From: FCB group bacterium
GTDB lineage: Bacteria > Zixibacteria > MSB-5A5 > GN15 > JAAZOE01
Assembly (NCBI GenBank): GCA_024231695.1
Contig: JAAEQF010000980.1
Span: 1-34,119 of the forward strand
Reading direction: 5' to 3'
DNA length: 34,119 nt
Part shown: positions 1-9,600 of the stretch, one piece after another
Layout: each line of letters starts with the position of its first letter
How positions within the stretch are numbered: the first letter of the stretch is position 1
Notes under the pieces: model-generated
Told to the model about the DNA's origin: nothing
The model's input: only the letters and a program-made list of their open reading frames with translations
Database searches by the model: none
Made by a program: the position numbers and the translations under genes

Positions 1-1104
1 CCGAGGGTTGGCCTTGCCCAGTCCCAATCGTCCGGCCAAACGCTCCAGGTCGGGAATTGTGGTAAACACCTCGGCCATACTCTCCGACAGGTCGTCACGA
101 TCAAATAGATTGGCAACGGCTTCGAGACGAGCATCAATTTTGGCCTTAGCGATAAATGGAGCGGCGACCGCTCGTCGCAGTCGGCGGGCTCCGGCGGCCG
201 AGCCGGTGCGATTGATGGCCCAGAAAAATGAATGAGTGTCAGTTCCGCCAGCCAAATTAGTGAACAATTCCAGATTGCGTACCGTGGCGGCGTCGAGCAT
301 CATCCGGTGGTCATGGCGGCCGACTTTGATTTCTGTGATATGGGTCAGGCGATCCTGCTTGTTGTCCTCCAGATAACTAAAGACGGCACCGGCGGCCGAC
401 ACCGCCGCATTCATCCGATTCAAGCCGAAACCATCGAGTGTGCTGACGGCGAAAAATCGACACAACCGATCGCGGGCCAAACGGAAATCGAAATAAATAT
501 CTTCAAGCGGAGTTACTATCCCGGCCAGTCCATTTTCGATCAGGCTTTTGGGCAACAGATCATCTTTGTCCTCGGCTGGTAGAAGCAGTTCCTTGGGGGG
601 CGATGACTGAAGCTGATCAAGAATGATTTCGGCGTCGTTTTCGGTGACGGAAAAGTGTCCGGTGGAAAGTTCCAGCCGGGCCAGGGCCAGATTTTTGCCT
701 TTACCGCAGAGAGCGGCCAGATAGGAATTTCGCGTCGGGTCGAGAACATTGTCGGCCGTTGACGTGCCGGGCGTAACGATTTCGACAACATCCCTTTTGA
801 CTATCCCTTTGGCTTTTTTGGGGTCTTCCACCTGTTCGCAGATGACGACTTTTTTACCGGCCTCAATCAGACGCGGCAGATATTTGTTGAGTGCATGATA
901 CGGAATGCCGCAAAGGGGAACGGCCTTGGTTTTGTCCACGGAACGGCTGGTCAGAGCGATACCCAATATCGGCGCGGCTTCGACAGCATCATCGCCGAAC
1001 ATCTCGTAAAAATCACCCATGCGGAAGAAGAGGATTTTGTCGGGATATTTGGCCTTGAAGCTGAAGTATTGCCGCATCATCGGCGTCAGGCCGTCATTTT
1101 TCAT
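1..1104 (-). CDS. mutS: DNA mismatch repair protein MutS (N-terminal 368 residues; 3' end beyond the window)
   Basis: MutS binds mismatched or looped bases and starts methyl-directed or nick-directed repair in the cytoplasm with MutL. The minus-strand frame is open from the ATG at 1104 to the window edge. It begins MKNDGLTPMMRQYF and carries the mismatch-recognition motif F32-Y33-E34 inside RMGDFYEMF, then GIALTSR, PLCGIPYHA and VVICEQVEDP, all hallmarks of domain I. Domain II follows, and the start of the core domain (DLERLAGRLGLG) reaches base 1. The Walker ATPase and C-terminal part are missing only because the window ends. The start overlaps the upstream SPOR gene by 11 nt, so translation is probably coupled and mutS is the fourth gene of the lapA operon. 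The family is certain; the length of the full protein cannot be seen. Confidence 0.95.
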   Translation of the reverse strand, partial: MKNDGLTPMMRQYFSFKAKYPDKILFFRMGDFYEMFGDDAVEAAPILGIALTSRSVDKTKAVPLCGIPYHALNKYLPRLIEAGKKVVICEQVEDPKKAKGIVKRDVVEIVTPGTSTADNVLDPTRNSYLAALCGKGKNLALARLELSTGHFSVTENDAEIILDQLQSSPPKELLLPAEDKDDLLPKSLIENGLAGIVTPLEDIYFDFRLARDRLCRFFAVSTLDGFGLNRMNAAVSAAGAVFSYLEDNKQDRLTHITEIKVGRHDHRMMLDAATVRNLELFTNLAGGTDTHSFFWAINRTGSAAGARRLRRAVAAPFIAKAKIDARLEAVANLFDRDDLSESMAEVFTTIPDLERLAGRLGLGKANPR

Positions 1105-2101
1105 CGTTGACAACTACCTTGAAGATCTGATTCTCGCCTAATTCCAGTTTCTCTTTGACCCGCCCGGCTTCTTGCAGTGTAGTGAATTTGCCGGCCAAAA
1201 CGACATGATAGGTCTTGTCGGAAATCTTTCGTTTTACCGTGCGCATCTTTTGGCCATAGGCCTTGATTCGTTCGGACATTTTTTTGGCGTTATTCTTAAC
1301 TGAAAACACACCAACCTGAACCGAATATGTGATGCCCTCGAACACCTCGGTTGATTCCTGACCGGACTGGCGGTCGGAAGTCTTACGGAGTTCAGAGATT
1401 AAATGCTCCTGCCCGATGGCATAAGGATATTGCTCACGCAGAATATCGTAATTTAGCAAAGCCCGACCGGCATCGTTGTTTTTGAGGGCAATGCGGGAAA
1501 GCATTATCAAGCTGGCAGGAACGAGTTCATCATCGGCAGAGTTATTGATTTTCCGGCATAAAGTCGTGGCTGTTTTGTAATGGCCTCGATCATAGGCGGC
1601 CGAGGCTTTAACCAGGCGAGCATATTGCCCGAAATAGGAACCGGGATATTCATCGATCAGCAGATTGAGATATCTTTTTCTATCGGATGCAACCGAACCG
1701 CTATGGGCGGCCAATGCGGCCAACAGGTAATTGCGATATTCGCTGTCTTCCCAGCGGTTGAGAAATTCCTCCGATTGCGTCAGAACCGCGCCTTTGTTCC
1801 CGGAGGTTTCGGCCAGTTGAATCAGCCTGAAGTGAGCCTCTTCCATGTATTTGCCGTCGAGATCGGAAGAGATAGCGGCTTTGAGCATATTTCGGGAAAT
1901 GATCGCGTCGGTTTCCAAAAGGGCAGCGATGAACAATCGGTTGCCGTCGCGAGCCGCGCTCTGCGGCAGTTCCCTCAATTCCTGCCGAGCCGTTTCCAAG
2001 TCGCCCTCATTGAAACGGGCAAATATTCCATCCACTCGCTTATCGGCATAAAGCGGCATGGCGCACAGAAGCGCCATAATGATAACAATGATCGTTTTCA
2101 T
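1094..2101 (-). CDS. Exported SPOR-domain protein with helical (TPR-like) repeats
   Basis: This 335-residue protein has an N-terminal signal peptide (MKTIIVIIMALLCAMPLYA, cleavage near residue 19). Residues 20 to about 245 are an alpha-helical, TPR-like region with motifs such as EEAHFRLIQLAE and ASLIMLSRIALKNNDAGRALLNYDILREQYP. A C-terminal SPOR domain spans about residues 259-332 (YSVQVGVFS...KMSERIKAYG...YHVVLAGKFTTLQEA). SPOR domains bind glycan strands stripped of stem peptides, often at division septa, so a periplasmic role is likely. Its ATG overlaps the lapB stop by 4 nt and its end overlaps mutS by 11 nt. The gene as a whole matches no named protein that I recognise; its exact function is unknown. 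Confidence 0.85.
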   Translation of the reverse strand: MKTIIVIIMALLCAMPLYADKRVDGIFARFNEGDLETARQELRELPQSAARDGNRLFIAALLETDAIISRNMLKAAISSDLDGKYMEEAHFRLIQLAETSGNKGAVLTQSEEFLNRWEDSEYRNYLLAALAAHSGSVASDRKRYLNLLIDEYPGSYFGQYARLVKASAAYDRGHYKTATTLCRKINNSADDELVPASLIMLSRIALKNNDAGRALLNYDILREQYPYAIGQEHLISELRKTSDRQSGQESTEVFEGITYSVQVGVFSVKNNAKKMSERIKAYGQKMRTVKRKISDKTYHVVLAGKFTTLQEAGRVKEKLELGENQIFKVVVNDEK

Positions 2102-3252
2102 GACTTGACGGTTTCGAACGAATCGACTGTCTTACACCGGGGGCACAGCCAGACCATATTCTGCGAATCAAGGCCGCAGTTTTTACAGCAAAAATTTTGA
2201 GCTTCTTTTTTGACCGCCATTTTCATAATGTGTTTGAACACGTTGTCTGAGGCTTCTTTCCTGCCGGTCCCCAGATTCAGGCGATACAATCCCAATCGGG
2301 CCATCATTGATTCGGGATGATTATCCACGGCCGCCATGAAATGTTCGCGAGCGGCATCAATCTCACCCTTTTTCTCCAGAAAATAGGCCAATTCCAAGCG
2401 GGCGGTCAAATGTTCGGGGCAGACCTGCAACAGGTTGCTCAGGGTATCGGAATACTCGCCGTAACGGCCGATTTCGAAGAAACCTTTTTTGAGCCGATCA
2501 AACACCAGATGGCCCATTTCCGGTTTAATCGTGATCACTTTGGTCCAATAACCAATGGCATCATCCAGTCGCTTGTCGGTGTAATAGCTGTCGCCGATGG
2601 CAATATAGGCGGCCAAACATAATTTGTCTAAATGAATAGCCTCCTTGAAAAACAGCCGGGCCCGATGCGGATCACCGGCCTCAAGCAGGTCTTCTCCTTC
2701 AAACATTTTATAAAGAGCTAAACTCCGGCTTGAATCCTGGCCATCAATCTTGTCCAATTTTCTTCTCACGCCGGCCGCTTCTTTCCATTCACCCGAACTC
2801 TCCCGGGCGCGCATGGTTGCCGAGAGGGCAATACGGTCATTCGGATAGATATCAAGAATTTCGGCGGTTGCTTTGAGAGCCGAGGATTCATCGTCCATTT
2901 CCATGAAATCGTGATAAAGGGAAATCAGGATTTCTTTTTTCTCTTCGCCGGTCAGATTGTCGCGAAAAGTCAGGTCGCGATGCACGCGCAGAGCCTGTTC
3001 CGCCTTTTTACGCCGGCGGAAAATGTTCCCCAGACGAATATAGGCATCAATATTGGATGTGTCGGCACTGACGGTCTCCTTGAGCTTCTCGAAAGCCTGT
3101 TCATCCTGGCCCCGTAGAAGCGCCTTCAATCCCTCAATATAGTCATGGGGATCCGGCCGCTGAGGCTGCGACCCGGCCCTCCGGGACAGAAACAATGCCG
3201 TTCCGGCCAAAACCAAAGCGGACAAAAGAATAATTATAGTCAGCCAGCTCAT
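2098..3252 (-). CDS. lapB: LapB/YciM-like TPR protein with rubredoxin-type zinc ribbon
   Basis: In enterobacteria LapB is an inner-membrane-anchored TPR protein that regulates LpxC proteolysis through FtsH and so balances lipopolysaccharide synthesis. This 384-residue protein has the same build: one N-terminal membrane helix (WLTIIILLSALVLAGTALFL), about nine tetratricopeptide-like helical pairs (for example IDAYIRLGNIFRRRKKAEQALRVH and CLAAYIAIGDSYYTDKRLDDAI), and a C-terminal metal ribbon C356-x2-C359...C370-x2-C373. It starts inside the lapA stop (ATGA, 4-nt overlap), the conserved lapA-lapB arrangement. Family assignment is strong; that it controls LpxC here is inferred from homology. Confidence 0.9.
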   Translation of the reverse strand: MSWLTIIILLSALVLAGTALFLSRRAGSQPQRPDPHDYIEGLKALLRGQDEQAFEKLKETVSADTSNIDAYIRLGNIFRRRKKAEQALRVHRDLTFRDNLTGEEKKEILISLYHDFMEMDDESSALKATAEILDIYPNDRIALSATMRARESSGEWKEAAGVRRKLDKIDGQDSSRSLALYKMFEGEDLLEAGDPHRARLFFKEAIHLDKLCLAAYIAIGDSYYTDKRLDDAIGYWTKVITIKPEMGHLVFDRLKKGFFEIGRYGEYSDTLSNLLQVCPEHLTARLELAYFLEKKGEIDAAREHFMAAVDNHPESMMARLGLYRLNLGTGRKEASDNVFKHIMKMAVKKEAQNFCCKNCGLDSQNMVWLCPRCKTVDSFETVKS

Positions 3253-3581
3253 TTCCCATCTTCCTTTCCCGACTGAAGAAATTTGTCGGGCGATTCCTCA
3301 ATAGGCCGGTTACGCAAGGCCGATATTTCACCATTGAGAGAGGATACCGATTTACGGATCCGGCGCAATTCGGCCGCCTGGCGAAATAGAACTTTGGCCA
3401 AAACTATGAAGGACAACACCATGCCGAAAATAAAGGCCCAATAGGTTACATAAATCAGGGGAACATTGATATATCTTGTATTGAGGATATTCACGGCCAC
3501 TCGTTCCTGGGCATTGTAAACCGAAAAGCCCAGCAGGACGGCAATCAAAATTACACCCAATAATGCCCAGATAACCCTCAT
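3249..3581 (-). CDS. lapA: LapA/YciS-like (DUF1049) inner-membrane protein
   Basis: This small membrane protein of 110 residues has two hydrophobic segments (about residues 4-22 and 44-66). The first is followed by the short periplasmic stretch NAQERVAVNILNTRYINVPL, and the second by a cytoplasmic coiled-coil-like tail (FRQAAELRRIRKSVSSLNGEISALR). This is the architecture of LapA, the partner of LapB in lipopolysaccharide assembly. It is the first gene of the operon: a TTGACT-17-TATATA promoter lies upstream at 3620-3648. The ATG at 3581 is preceded by AAGGAGG at 3586-3592. The tail after residue 90 is divergent and Lys/Glu-rich. Confidence 0.88.
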   Translation of the reverse strand: MRVIWALLGVILIAVLLGFSVYNAQERVAVNILNTRYINVPLIYVTYWAFIFGMVLSFIVLAKVLFRQAAELRRIRKSVSSLNGEISALRNRPIEESPDKFLQSGKEDGK

Positions 3582-3619
3582 ATGTCCTCCTTGATTGGGG
3601 CTATATCCGCTAAAAAGTC

Positions 3620-3648
3620 TATATAATAGATACGCAGAAGGCAGTCAA
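3620..3648 (-). promoter_or_regulatory. Sigma70-type promoter of the lapA-lapB-SPOR-mutS operon
   Basis: Read on the minus strand there is TTGACT (3648-3643), exactly 17 nt, then TATATA (3625-3620). Transcription would start near 3612, about 30 nt before the lapA ATG. The terminator of the upstream gene lies directly before it, so a new transcription unit must begin here. Confidence 0.75.
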
Positions 3649-3655
3649 TATAAAA

Positions 3656-3689
3656 GAAAGCCCGCCGCAGTTGATAACCTCCGGCGGGC
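3656..3689 (-). terminator. Rho-independent terminator after the 217-residue secreted protein gene
   Basis: Perfect 8-bp stem, with arms GCCCGCCG (3689-3682 read on the minus strand) and CGGCGGGC (3667-3660), and a 14-nt loop. It is followed on the minus strand by TTTCTTTTATA. It sits 23 nt past the stop codon at 3713. Confidence 0.85.
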
Positions 3690-3712
3690 AAAAATCAATC
3701 TGCTGTAATCGC

Positions 3713-4366
3713 CTATTCAAATTTCAAACTGGAGATAAGGCGGTTGAAAGTATCCTGATATTGCATGTTATAGGTATATTCGTAGATCATGTGGAAGACA
3801 AAAATCTTGCCGTCGCGAACAGTCAAAAACATCGCACCGCCTTTAAAATCGCTCACTACATCGGCCCTGTCCGATCCACGTTCTGCCACTTCAATAGAAT
3901 ATGCCTGGCGAGCTTCAATCTGAATCGCTTTGGCTTTGTGGAAGGTGATATCCTTTTGCTTCAGGATTTCGTGGGTTTTGGAAATCAGTCTGAGCTTCTT
4001 CATGAAATATTTTTTCTGACCGGATTTGTACTTGGAATCAAGCAGGTTTTCCAAAAACTTGTCCACTGGGATGGAGCAGGTATCAACCAACACAATCATC
4101 ATGGGAATCTGGGCATAATCTTCTTTGCCGCCACCTTGAAAGTGCTGAGGATAAGGATACGACTTCTCATCCAGGGCCATTCGATCGGGGCGATTATCCT
4201 TACCGATTTTGGTGGACCATCCCTCCGGAATCTGCATGGAAAACTTATAATCTTTATCGGTGTAAACTTTATCCTTGATTTCACCGGCCTTTTTGGCCAT
4301 CACCGGGGCACTGATCAGACATAATGCCAGAATTATCGCCATTATTAAACTATAACTTTTCTTCAT
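3713..4366 (-). CDS. Secreted PsbP/DcrB-like protein of unknown function
   Basis: The protein of 217 residues has a clear signal peptide (MKKSYSLIMAIILALCLISAPVMA, cleavage after residue 24). A single globular alpha/beta domain follows. Its opening, YTDKDYKFSMQIPEGWSTKIGK, and its closing, YQDTFNRLISSLKFE, resemble the PsbP/Mog1/DcrB fold of small periplasmic or lipid-anchored proteins. There is no lipobox cysteine, so it is probably soluble in the periplasm or exported. The ATG at 4366 follows a strong GGAGGTGA. It is transcribed alone: a TTGACA box with an inverted repeat lies upstream and a terminator follows. No enzyme motif is visible and I cannot name a specific function. Confidence 0.8.
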   Translation of the reverse strand: MKKSYSLIMAIILALCLISAPVMAKKAGEIKDKVYTDKDYKFSMQIPEGWSTKIGKDNRPDRMALDEKSYPYPQHFQGGGKEDYAQIPMMIVLVDTCSIPVDKFLENLLDSKYKSGQKKYFMKKLRLISKTHEILKQKDITFHKAKAIQIEARQAYSIEVAERGSDRADVVSDFKGGAMFLTVRDGKIFVFHMIYEYTYNMQYQDTFNRLISSLKFE

Positions 4367-4392
4367 TATTCACCTCCTGCGCGTTTGCGCCA

Positions 4393-4423
4393 ATAACGAA
4401 AAACGACCTTGAATTGTCAAGGT
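4393..4423 (-). promoter_or_regulatory. Candidate promoter with overlapping inverted repeat, upstream of the 217-residue secreted protein
   Basis: A perfect TTGACA (4420-4415 on the minus strand) lies inside a perfect 7-bp inverted repeat, ACCTTGA-ATTG-TCAAGGT (4406-4423). The best -10 at 16 nt spacing is only CGTTAT (4398-4393). A repeat covering the -35 box is a plausible operator, but the weak -10 keeps this tentative. Confidence 0.4.
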
Positions 4424-4481
4424 TTAATTCCAATCTTTGACTCATATATAATTATACATCCAATCGGCCATAAGGTCCAGG

Positions 4482-6635
4482 CTATTTAATCAGTATCGCC
4501 CTGAAAACTACTTGTTCCTCCGGAGTCCAGGCTTTGAAAAAGTAAACGCCGCTGGCAGCTTTCCGTCCATCGTCGTCCCTTCCATCCCATTGGGCCTCCA
4601 ACCGACCGAGACCGGTCATCGCCGGAGTTAAGTCTCGCACCTTACGACCCAATATATCAAACACAACGAGTTGCACTCGGCCAGGCATGGCGAAATTTTC
4701 CATGACCAGTCGGATGTCAGGATTGAACGGATTGGGATAACCATTCAATCGAGGCACCAGATATTGCGGCAGAACAGGACTATCGTCGTCGGCATCTACA
4801 GCCGGCAAAGTATAAATTTTGATCGACTTGCCATCGCTGGCCGCCAAACGGTTATTATCATAAGTCACATAGAAAGCGGGATCGCCACCGGAAAAGAGAA
4901 GCTGCGGCAGGTCGCCGGAAATATCATAGATGAAGAGACCATTGGAGGCGGCGCAAACCAGCCACGATCCGATTTTATGCATTTCGAATACAAGACGCGG
5001 CTCGTACAGAGTGTAAATCAGATTTGGCGCCAGTGGATCGGTTATCTCGGCAATGATAAGATTACCGGCGCCCAGATAGAGAAGAGTATCGACCGGCAGG
5101 ATATCATTGACCCGGCTGGGCAGGTCGCGCTGCGTAGCCAGGGTCAGGAGGTTCTCTTCGTCGATGGAATAGGTCTTCAGGGAATTTTTGCGATTGCCCT
5201 GATAGAGGATTCTGTCCTTTAATTCAAGAGCGGTGACACCATATATGAAATGCCAACGAATCAGGTTGGCCTGTTCCATAGTATCATTACGGGCGGAACC
5301 ATTGAATGTCCAGCCGTTGTGAAAGTAGAGTAAATCGAGATCACCAAAAAAGTCGGGGATAATCGACGGCCGAGTCATCGAATCCAAAACGCTGAAAAAC
5401 GGAAAAATCAGCACCGGATCACCAAGTCCGTCATCAATGGCCGGGAAATAGGTTTTAGTCTTAATGTCGGCGATAAAGAGAGTATCCCCCTTGTAACAGA
5501 AGCCGGCCGGTTTGTAAGGCGGATTTATGATTTTGGCTGATCTCGTCGGCCGGGACGGCTCGGAGAGATCGTAAATTTCATACCAATTATTGCTTCCGAT
5601 CGTATGCAGGCGCGATTTAAAAAATTGAACCTGGGTTATCGGACCGGGATAGGCATAGATGACATCCGGGAAATCGAGAGCAATTCGTTCCGGATCACCG
5701 ATATCATAGGCCACAAAGCCAAGTTCCTCGTGCGGAAAAGAAATATACCATTGATTGTCGAACTGATAAACGGAGGAGAAACCACGGATATTCCCCAAAG
5801 GGAAAAGTTGATCGATGAGAGTGTCGCCCTGGTTATATTGTAACTCGAATCCATTATAACTGTTGGAAATAACAATACCGTCAGTGGTGACATCGATTCG
5901 GTCGGCCCGGATGAAACTACTTTGCTGGCCCAGATAGACGGGATGGTCAAGATCGGCCACATAGCCCAGCATATAGCCGGTCGGATTCAAACCACAATAG
6001 ACGGTGTCATTATTTACTGTCAGGGAAAGCCCTGCTTGAGGCAAAAGCAGTTCCGAAACCGGCGCATCGAAAGCAGTCGAGTCCGGCTCATAGATTAAAA
6101 TCCCATTATAGTCATCCAGGGCAAACAGCCGGCCATCGGCTACATCAAGGGCGATTATACGGATGCCGAACATGCTACTGTCTTTGAAAATGATATTACC
6201 CGGATCGGATAGATCGTAACGAGCGATGCCGTCGTATTCGACGGCGGCATACAGGAAGTGGTCGATCATTTCCAGATCAAAAATCTCCCACTCGGGAGTA
6301 AATGAACCCAGATATCGCATGTCAGTCGGATCAGTAACGTCAATTATCGAAACGGGGCCATATTCACTTTCGGCGACCAGAATATTTTCGAACAAATGCA
6401 ATCGGATGGGGAGATCATGCAATTCCAGCGTAGAGGATAACTTTTTCTTATTGAAATCTTGAGTCAGGTCGATAGCTCCGATACCATCATGAAAGGCGCA
6501 CAAAAGATAGTCACCGTTCTGGACAATCGCCCGGACGTCATTCCACAAAAACGATCCTTGATAAATAAAATCGTTTCCTCCGGCCGGAAGGCTCATCAGC
6601 ATAATCAGCATCATTATCAGCAAAATAGTCTTCAT
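4482..6635 (-). CDS. Secreted LVIVD-type beta-propeller protein with C-terminal sorting domain
   Basis: The protein of 717 residues has a signal peptide (MKTILLIMMLIMLMSLPAGG). Repeated beta-strand units typical of LVIVD/WD-like propellers follow, such as GPVSIIDVTDPTDMRYLGSF, GIARYDLSDPGNIIF and NLIIAEITDPLAPNLIYTL. The last ~85 residues are a sorting or FlgD-Ig-like domain with the canonical order YPNPFNP, VVFDILGRKVRDL, WDGRDDDGRKAASGVYFFKA and a basic end (RAILIK). Such C-terminal domains direct proteins across the outer membrane by type IX secretion in FCB bacteria. Its ATG overlaps the protease stop by 4 nt, so the two are co-translated and probably act together at the cell surface. The substrate or ligand is unknown. 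Confidence 0.85.
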   Translation of the reverse strand: MKTILLIMMLIMLMSLPAGGNDFIYQGSFLWNDVRAIVQNGDYLLCAFHDGIGAIDLTQDFNKKKLSSTLELHDLPIRLHLFENILVAESEYGPVSIIDVTDPTDMRYLGSFTPEWEIFDLEMIDHFLYAAVEYDGIARYDLSDPGNIIFKDSSMFGIRIIALDVADGRLFALDDYNGILIYEPDSTAFDAPVSELLLPQAGLSLTVNNDTVYCGLNPTGYMLGYVADLDHPVYLGQQSSFIRADRIDVTTDGIVISNSYNGFELQYNQGDTLIDQLFPLGNIRGFSSVYQFDNQWYISFPHEELGFVAYDIGDPERIALDFPDVIYAYPGPITQVQFFKSRLHTIGSNNWYEIYDLSEPSRPTRSAKIINPPYKPAGFCYKGDTLFIADIKTKTYFPAIDDGLGDPVLIFPFFSVLDSMTRPSIIPDFFGDLDLLYFHNGWTFNGSARNDTMEQANLIRWHFIYGVTALELKDRILYQGNRKNSLKTYSIDEENLLTLATQRDLPSRVNDILPVDTLLYLGAGNLIIAEITDPLAPNLIYTLYEPRLVFEMHKIGSWLVCAASNGLFIYDISGDLPQLLFSGGDPAFYVTYDNNRLAASDGKSIKIYTLPAVDADDDSPVLPQYLVPRLNGYPNPFNPDIRLVMENFAMPGRVQLVVFDILGRKVRDLTPAMTGLGRLEAQWDGRDDDGRKAASGVYFFKAWTPEEQVVFRAILIK

Positions 6636-9600
6636 CGCATCAACACCACTTTCTTGGAGGTATATTGCCGTTCGTCACTCAGGCGTACCAGATAGACTCC
6701 GGAGGCAACCTCCCCGCCTTCAGCATTAACTCCGTCCCAGATGACGGTATGAGCCCCGGCCCCATGGCGGCCGGACAAAAGCGTGACAACCTTTTGACCG
6801 AGGATATTGAATATATCCAGATTGATGTCGGCAGCCCGATCGAGATTGAAACTGATCGTCGTCGAGGGATTAAAAGGGTTGGGATAAATATCGGTCACAG
6901 CGAAACCGGTCGGCAAAGCAGCGGCCTCCGAGGCGACAGCCGTAGGCAGACCTATATCGGGATTGATCCCGCTGTTTTTGGAATCACCTCGAAAACGAGA
7001 CCAGACAACCAAATCAGGATCATAAGGCGCTTCCAGGTTCCAGACGAACAAATTGCTGCCATCGCCACACATAATCAACTCCATCCGGCCATCGTTGTCA
7101 AGGTCGTCGATAACCGGTGTAAAGACAGTGGAGACGACATTGTCGGGCGAGGTCGGTGTAATAATTGGGAAACCGGGAGTAAGGGCGCCATTGGGTTCCC
7201 AGGCAAAAACCTGCTCGTAACCGGTACCGGGAAAAATATAACCACCCCGGCTGATCAAATTAGGCAGGCCATTCCCATCTATATCAGCCACGATTACGTT
7301 GGCCAGGGTATTCTCGGTTTCAACCAGCAAACCGAGCGGCCATCCGGGGTTATCGACGTAAGGCGTGCCATCTTCATTGAAAACGTAGATGCGTCCCTGG
7401 TCGAAATTGTAATAGGTGACTACGACCTCTTTGGATCCATTAGCGTCGATATCAACACAGACCGGCGCTGTTCCGATCCAGCCACTTAACTCCTCTAATA
7501 TCACCGGCCATCCGGGCAGATCCTCACAGCCGTTGCGCGTCACCCAGACACCAATATTGTAAATGCTGTCGTGACCGGCCATGATCGTCTCCAGAAAGCC
7601 ATCGTCGTCGATATCGGCCAGCACTCCCCCGCTGGACAGCTTGATGGGACGGGCCTTGGGCGACTCCCAGCCAAACGGCGGCAAACCATTACGTCCATTC
7701 CAGATATAAATTCCTGACGGGTCTGTGGAAGTGCTGTACACCCCGACCACTTCATTGGCGCCCATGTGATCAAGGTTGGCGGCGGTCAGATATGGCACAG
7801 ACAGACCGGCATAAAGTGAAGTGTCAAAGATGTTCGGATCGAGGGCGGTGAAGAGCCCATCCAGAGAATAAAAGTATGAACTACCGTCATAGTTATAAGC
7901 CCGCACTTCACCATACTTTGAAAGATAAATAATCACCGAATCGGATTGGTTGAAAAGTTCGGTCGGCACCGGAATCGGATAGGAGAAAAAGGCTAATCCG
8001 GTCGAGGCTTCCTGTGGCCAACCCGGCAATAGTTCACCTCGATAGTTGTAGCAAGTCAGGATATTATGGCCGGTAATAATGATATCGAGCAGACCATCTC
8101 CATCTATGTCATCAAAAGCCGGCATGCTTCGCATATCGACGTCGGAAAGCACCGGAAACCCTGGCAGGATGTTACCGGCCGGATCAAATGCAAAAAGACC
8201 GCTCCGACATCCAACTACGATTTCCTTAAGGCCGTCGCCATTGATGTCAGCAACTCCCGGCGAAAACGCGGAATATCCAGGCAGATTGGCCGGGAAACCG
8301 GGACGCATCAGTGACCGGACCAGTACCCTGACCGAATCAGACAAGTATTCCTGACCAAAATGGGCGGTTAAGCGGATATGATAATATCCCTCGTCATAGT
8401 TGGCGCTGGGCCAACTGAAAGCAGCCTCGTCAAAAAACAATCTTGTCCCGACAAACAACGATTGATATTCACTCTCACTTTCGGGTTTAATGGAAATTAC
8501 TGCAGAATCGTAATCAAGGCCGAAAGCGGAGATATGAATCGGTACCAGATATTTAACTTCTTCGTCGAAAGCCGGAGCAGTCAACTCCGCCAAACGACCG
8601 TTTACAACCCGCACTTCGACCCGGTCCTCACCGTTATCGGACACCAAACGCAATACAAAGTATCCGCTTTGGCTGCCGCTGTCCCAGAGATAAAAAGAAT
8701 CGAGCGCCGCTGCCTGGTCGAGTTCATGAAGCAACATCCACTGATCGGGCAGATGCCCTTGTCCGAGATAGAGTGACACCGGGCCACCATAAGAGCCGGT
8801 GACGGACAGACCGACGACTACATGATCATCGACAATGTCGCCATCATGAGGCGAGGAAATAAAAGCCGTCGGAGCTCTGACCATATCCAGAGCCGCGCCG
8901 ACATTCAGTCTCCCCCATCCGGATAAAGTATCGTATCCGGGAAGATAATCGCCCTCATTGAATGGATCAATCAGATCATCGGCCGACAGCCGCAGGGCAT
9001 CTTTGATTTCGTTCATTTCCAATCCGGGATTGAACGACATAATCAGGGCCGCCGCCCCGGCTACCAGCGGCGCCGACATGGAGGTGCCGTCGGCCAGAAT
9101 ATAATTTTCGGCAATAATCCGTAAACCAGCCTCATCGGGAGCATACAGGTCGGTTCCGGCAGCCCGCAACGACAGGATATTGCTCCCCGGTGCAACTATA
9201 TCCAAATGCGGGCCGTAGGATGAGAAATAGGTCATGAAGCCATCGGAATTGGTTCCGCCAACGGTGAACGATTCGGGAATGGCCGCCGGGGAAATACGAC
9301 GACTGTCTCCAAAATTACCTGCCGCCGCTACCGGAAAAACGCCTCGACCCTCGGCATATTTTATAGCTTCGCGCAGAATATTGGATTCGAATGGAAAGCC
9401 CCAACTCATATTTATGACCTTGGCGTTCATGTCGGCAGCGTAGATAATGGCCGCCGCCGCAACTGACGTAAATCCATTGGGAAATATTTTGACCGGCAAG
9501 ATTTTGATTCCGGTCGGATAACCAGCGATACCGATTTGGTTCTCGACGGCCGCAACCAAACCGGCTACATGTGTCCCATGTCCGATAGAATCAGTGGCAT

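Noticed and set aside
1580..2200. 206-residue open frame on the plus strand
   Set aside because: It lies antisense to the SPOR gene and the end of lapB, and its translation has no domain features. It reflects codon bias of the minus-strand genes.
4376..4392. Possible sigma54 -24/-12 site (TGGCGCAAACGCGCA) upstream of the PsbP/DcrB-like gene
   Set aside because: The GG to GC spacing is one base short and the -12 element is not TTGC.
6665..7489. 274-residue open frame on the plus strand
   Set aside because: It is antisense to the FG-GAP repeats and sorting domain of the protease, with no start signal and no recognisable motif.
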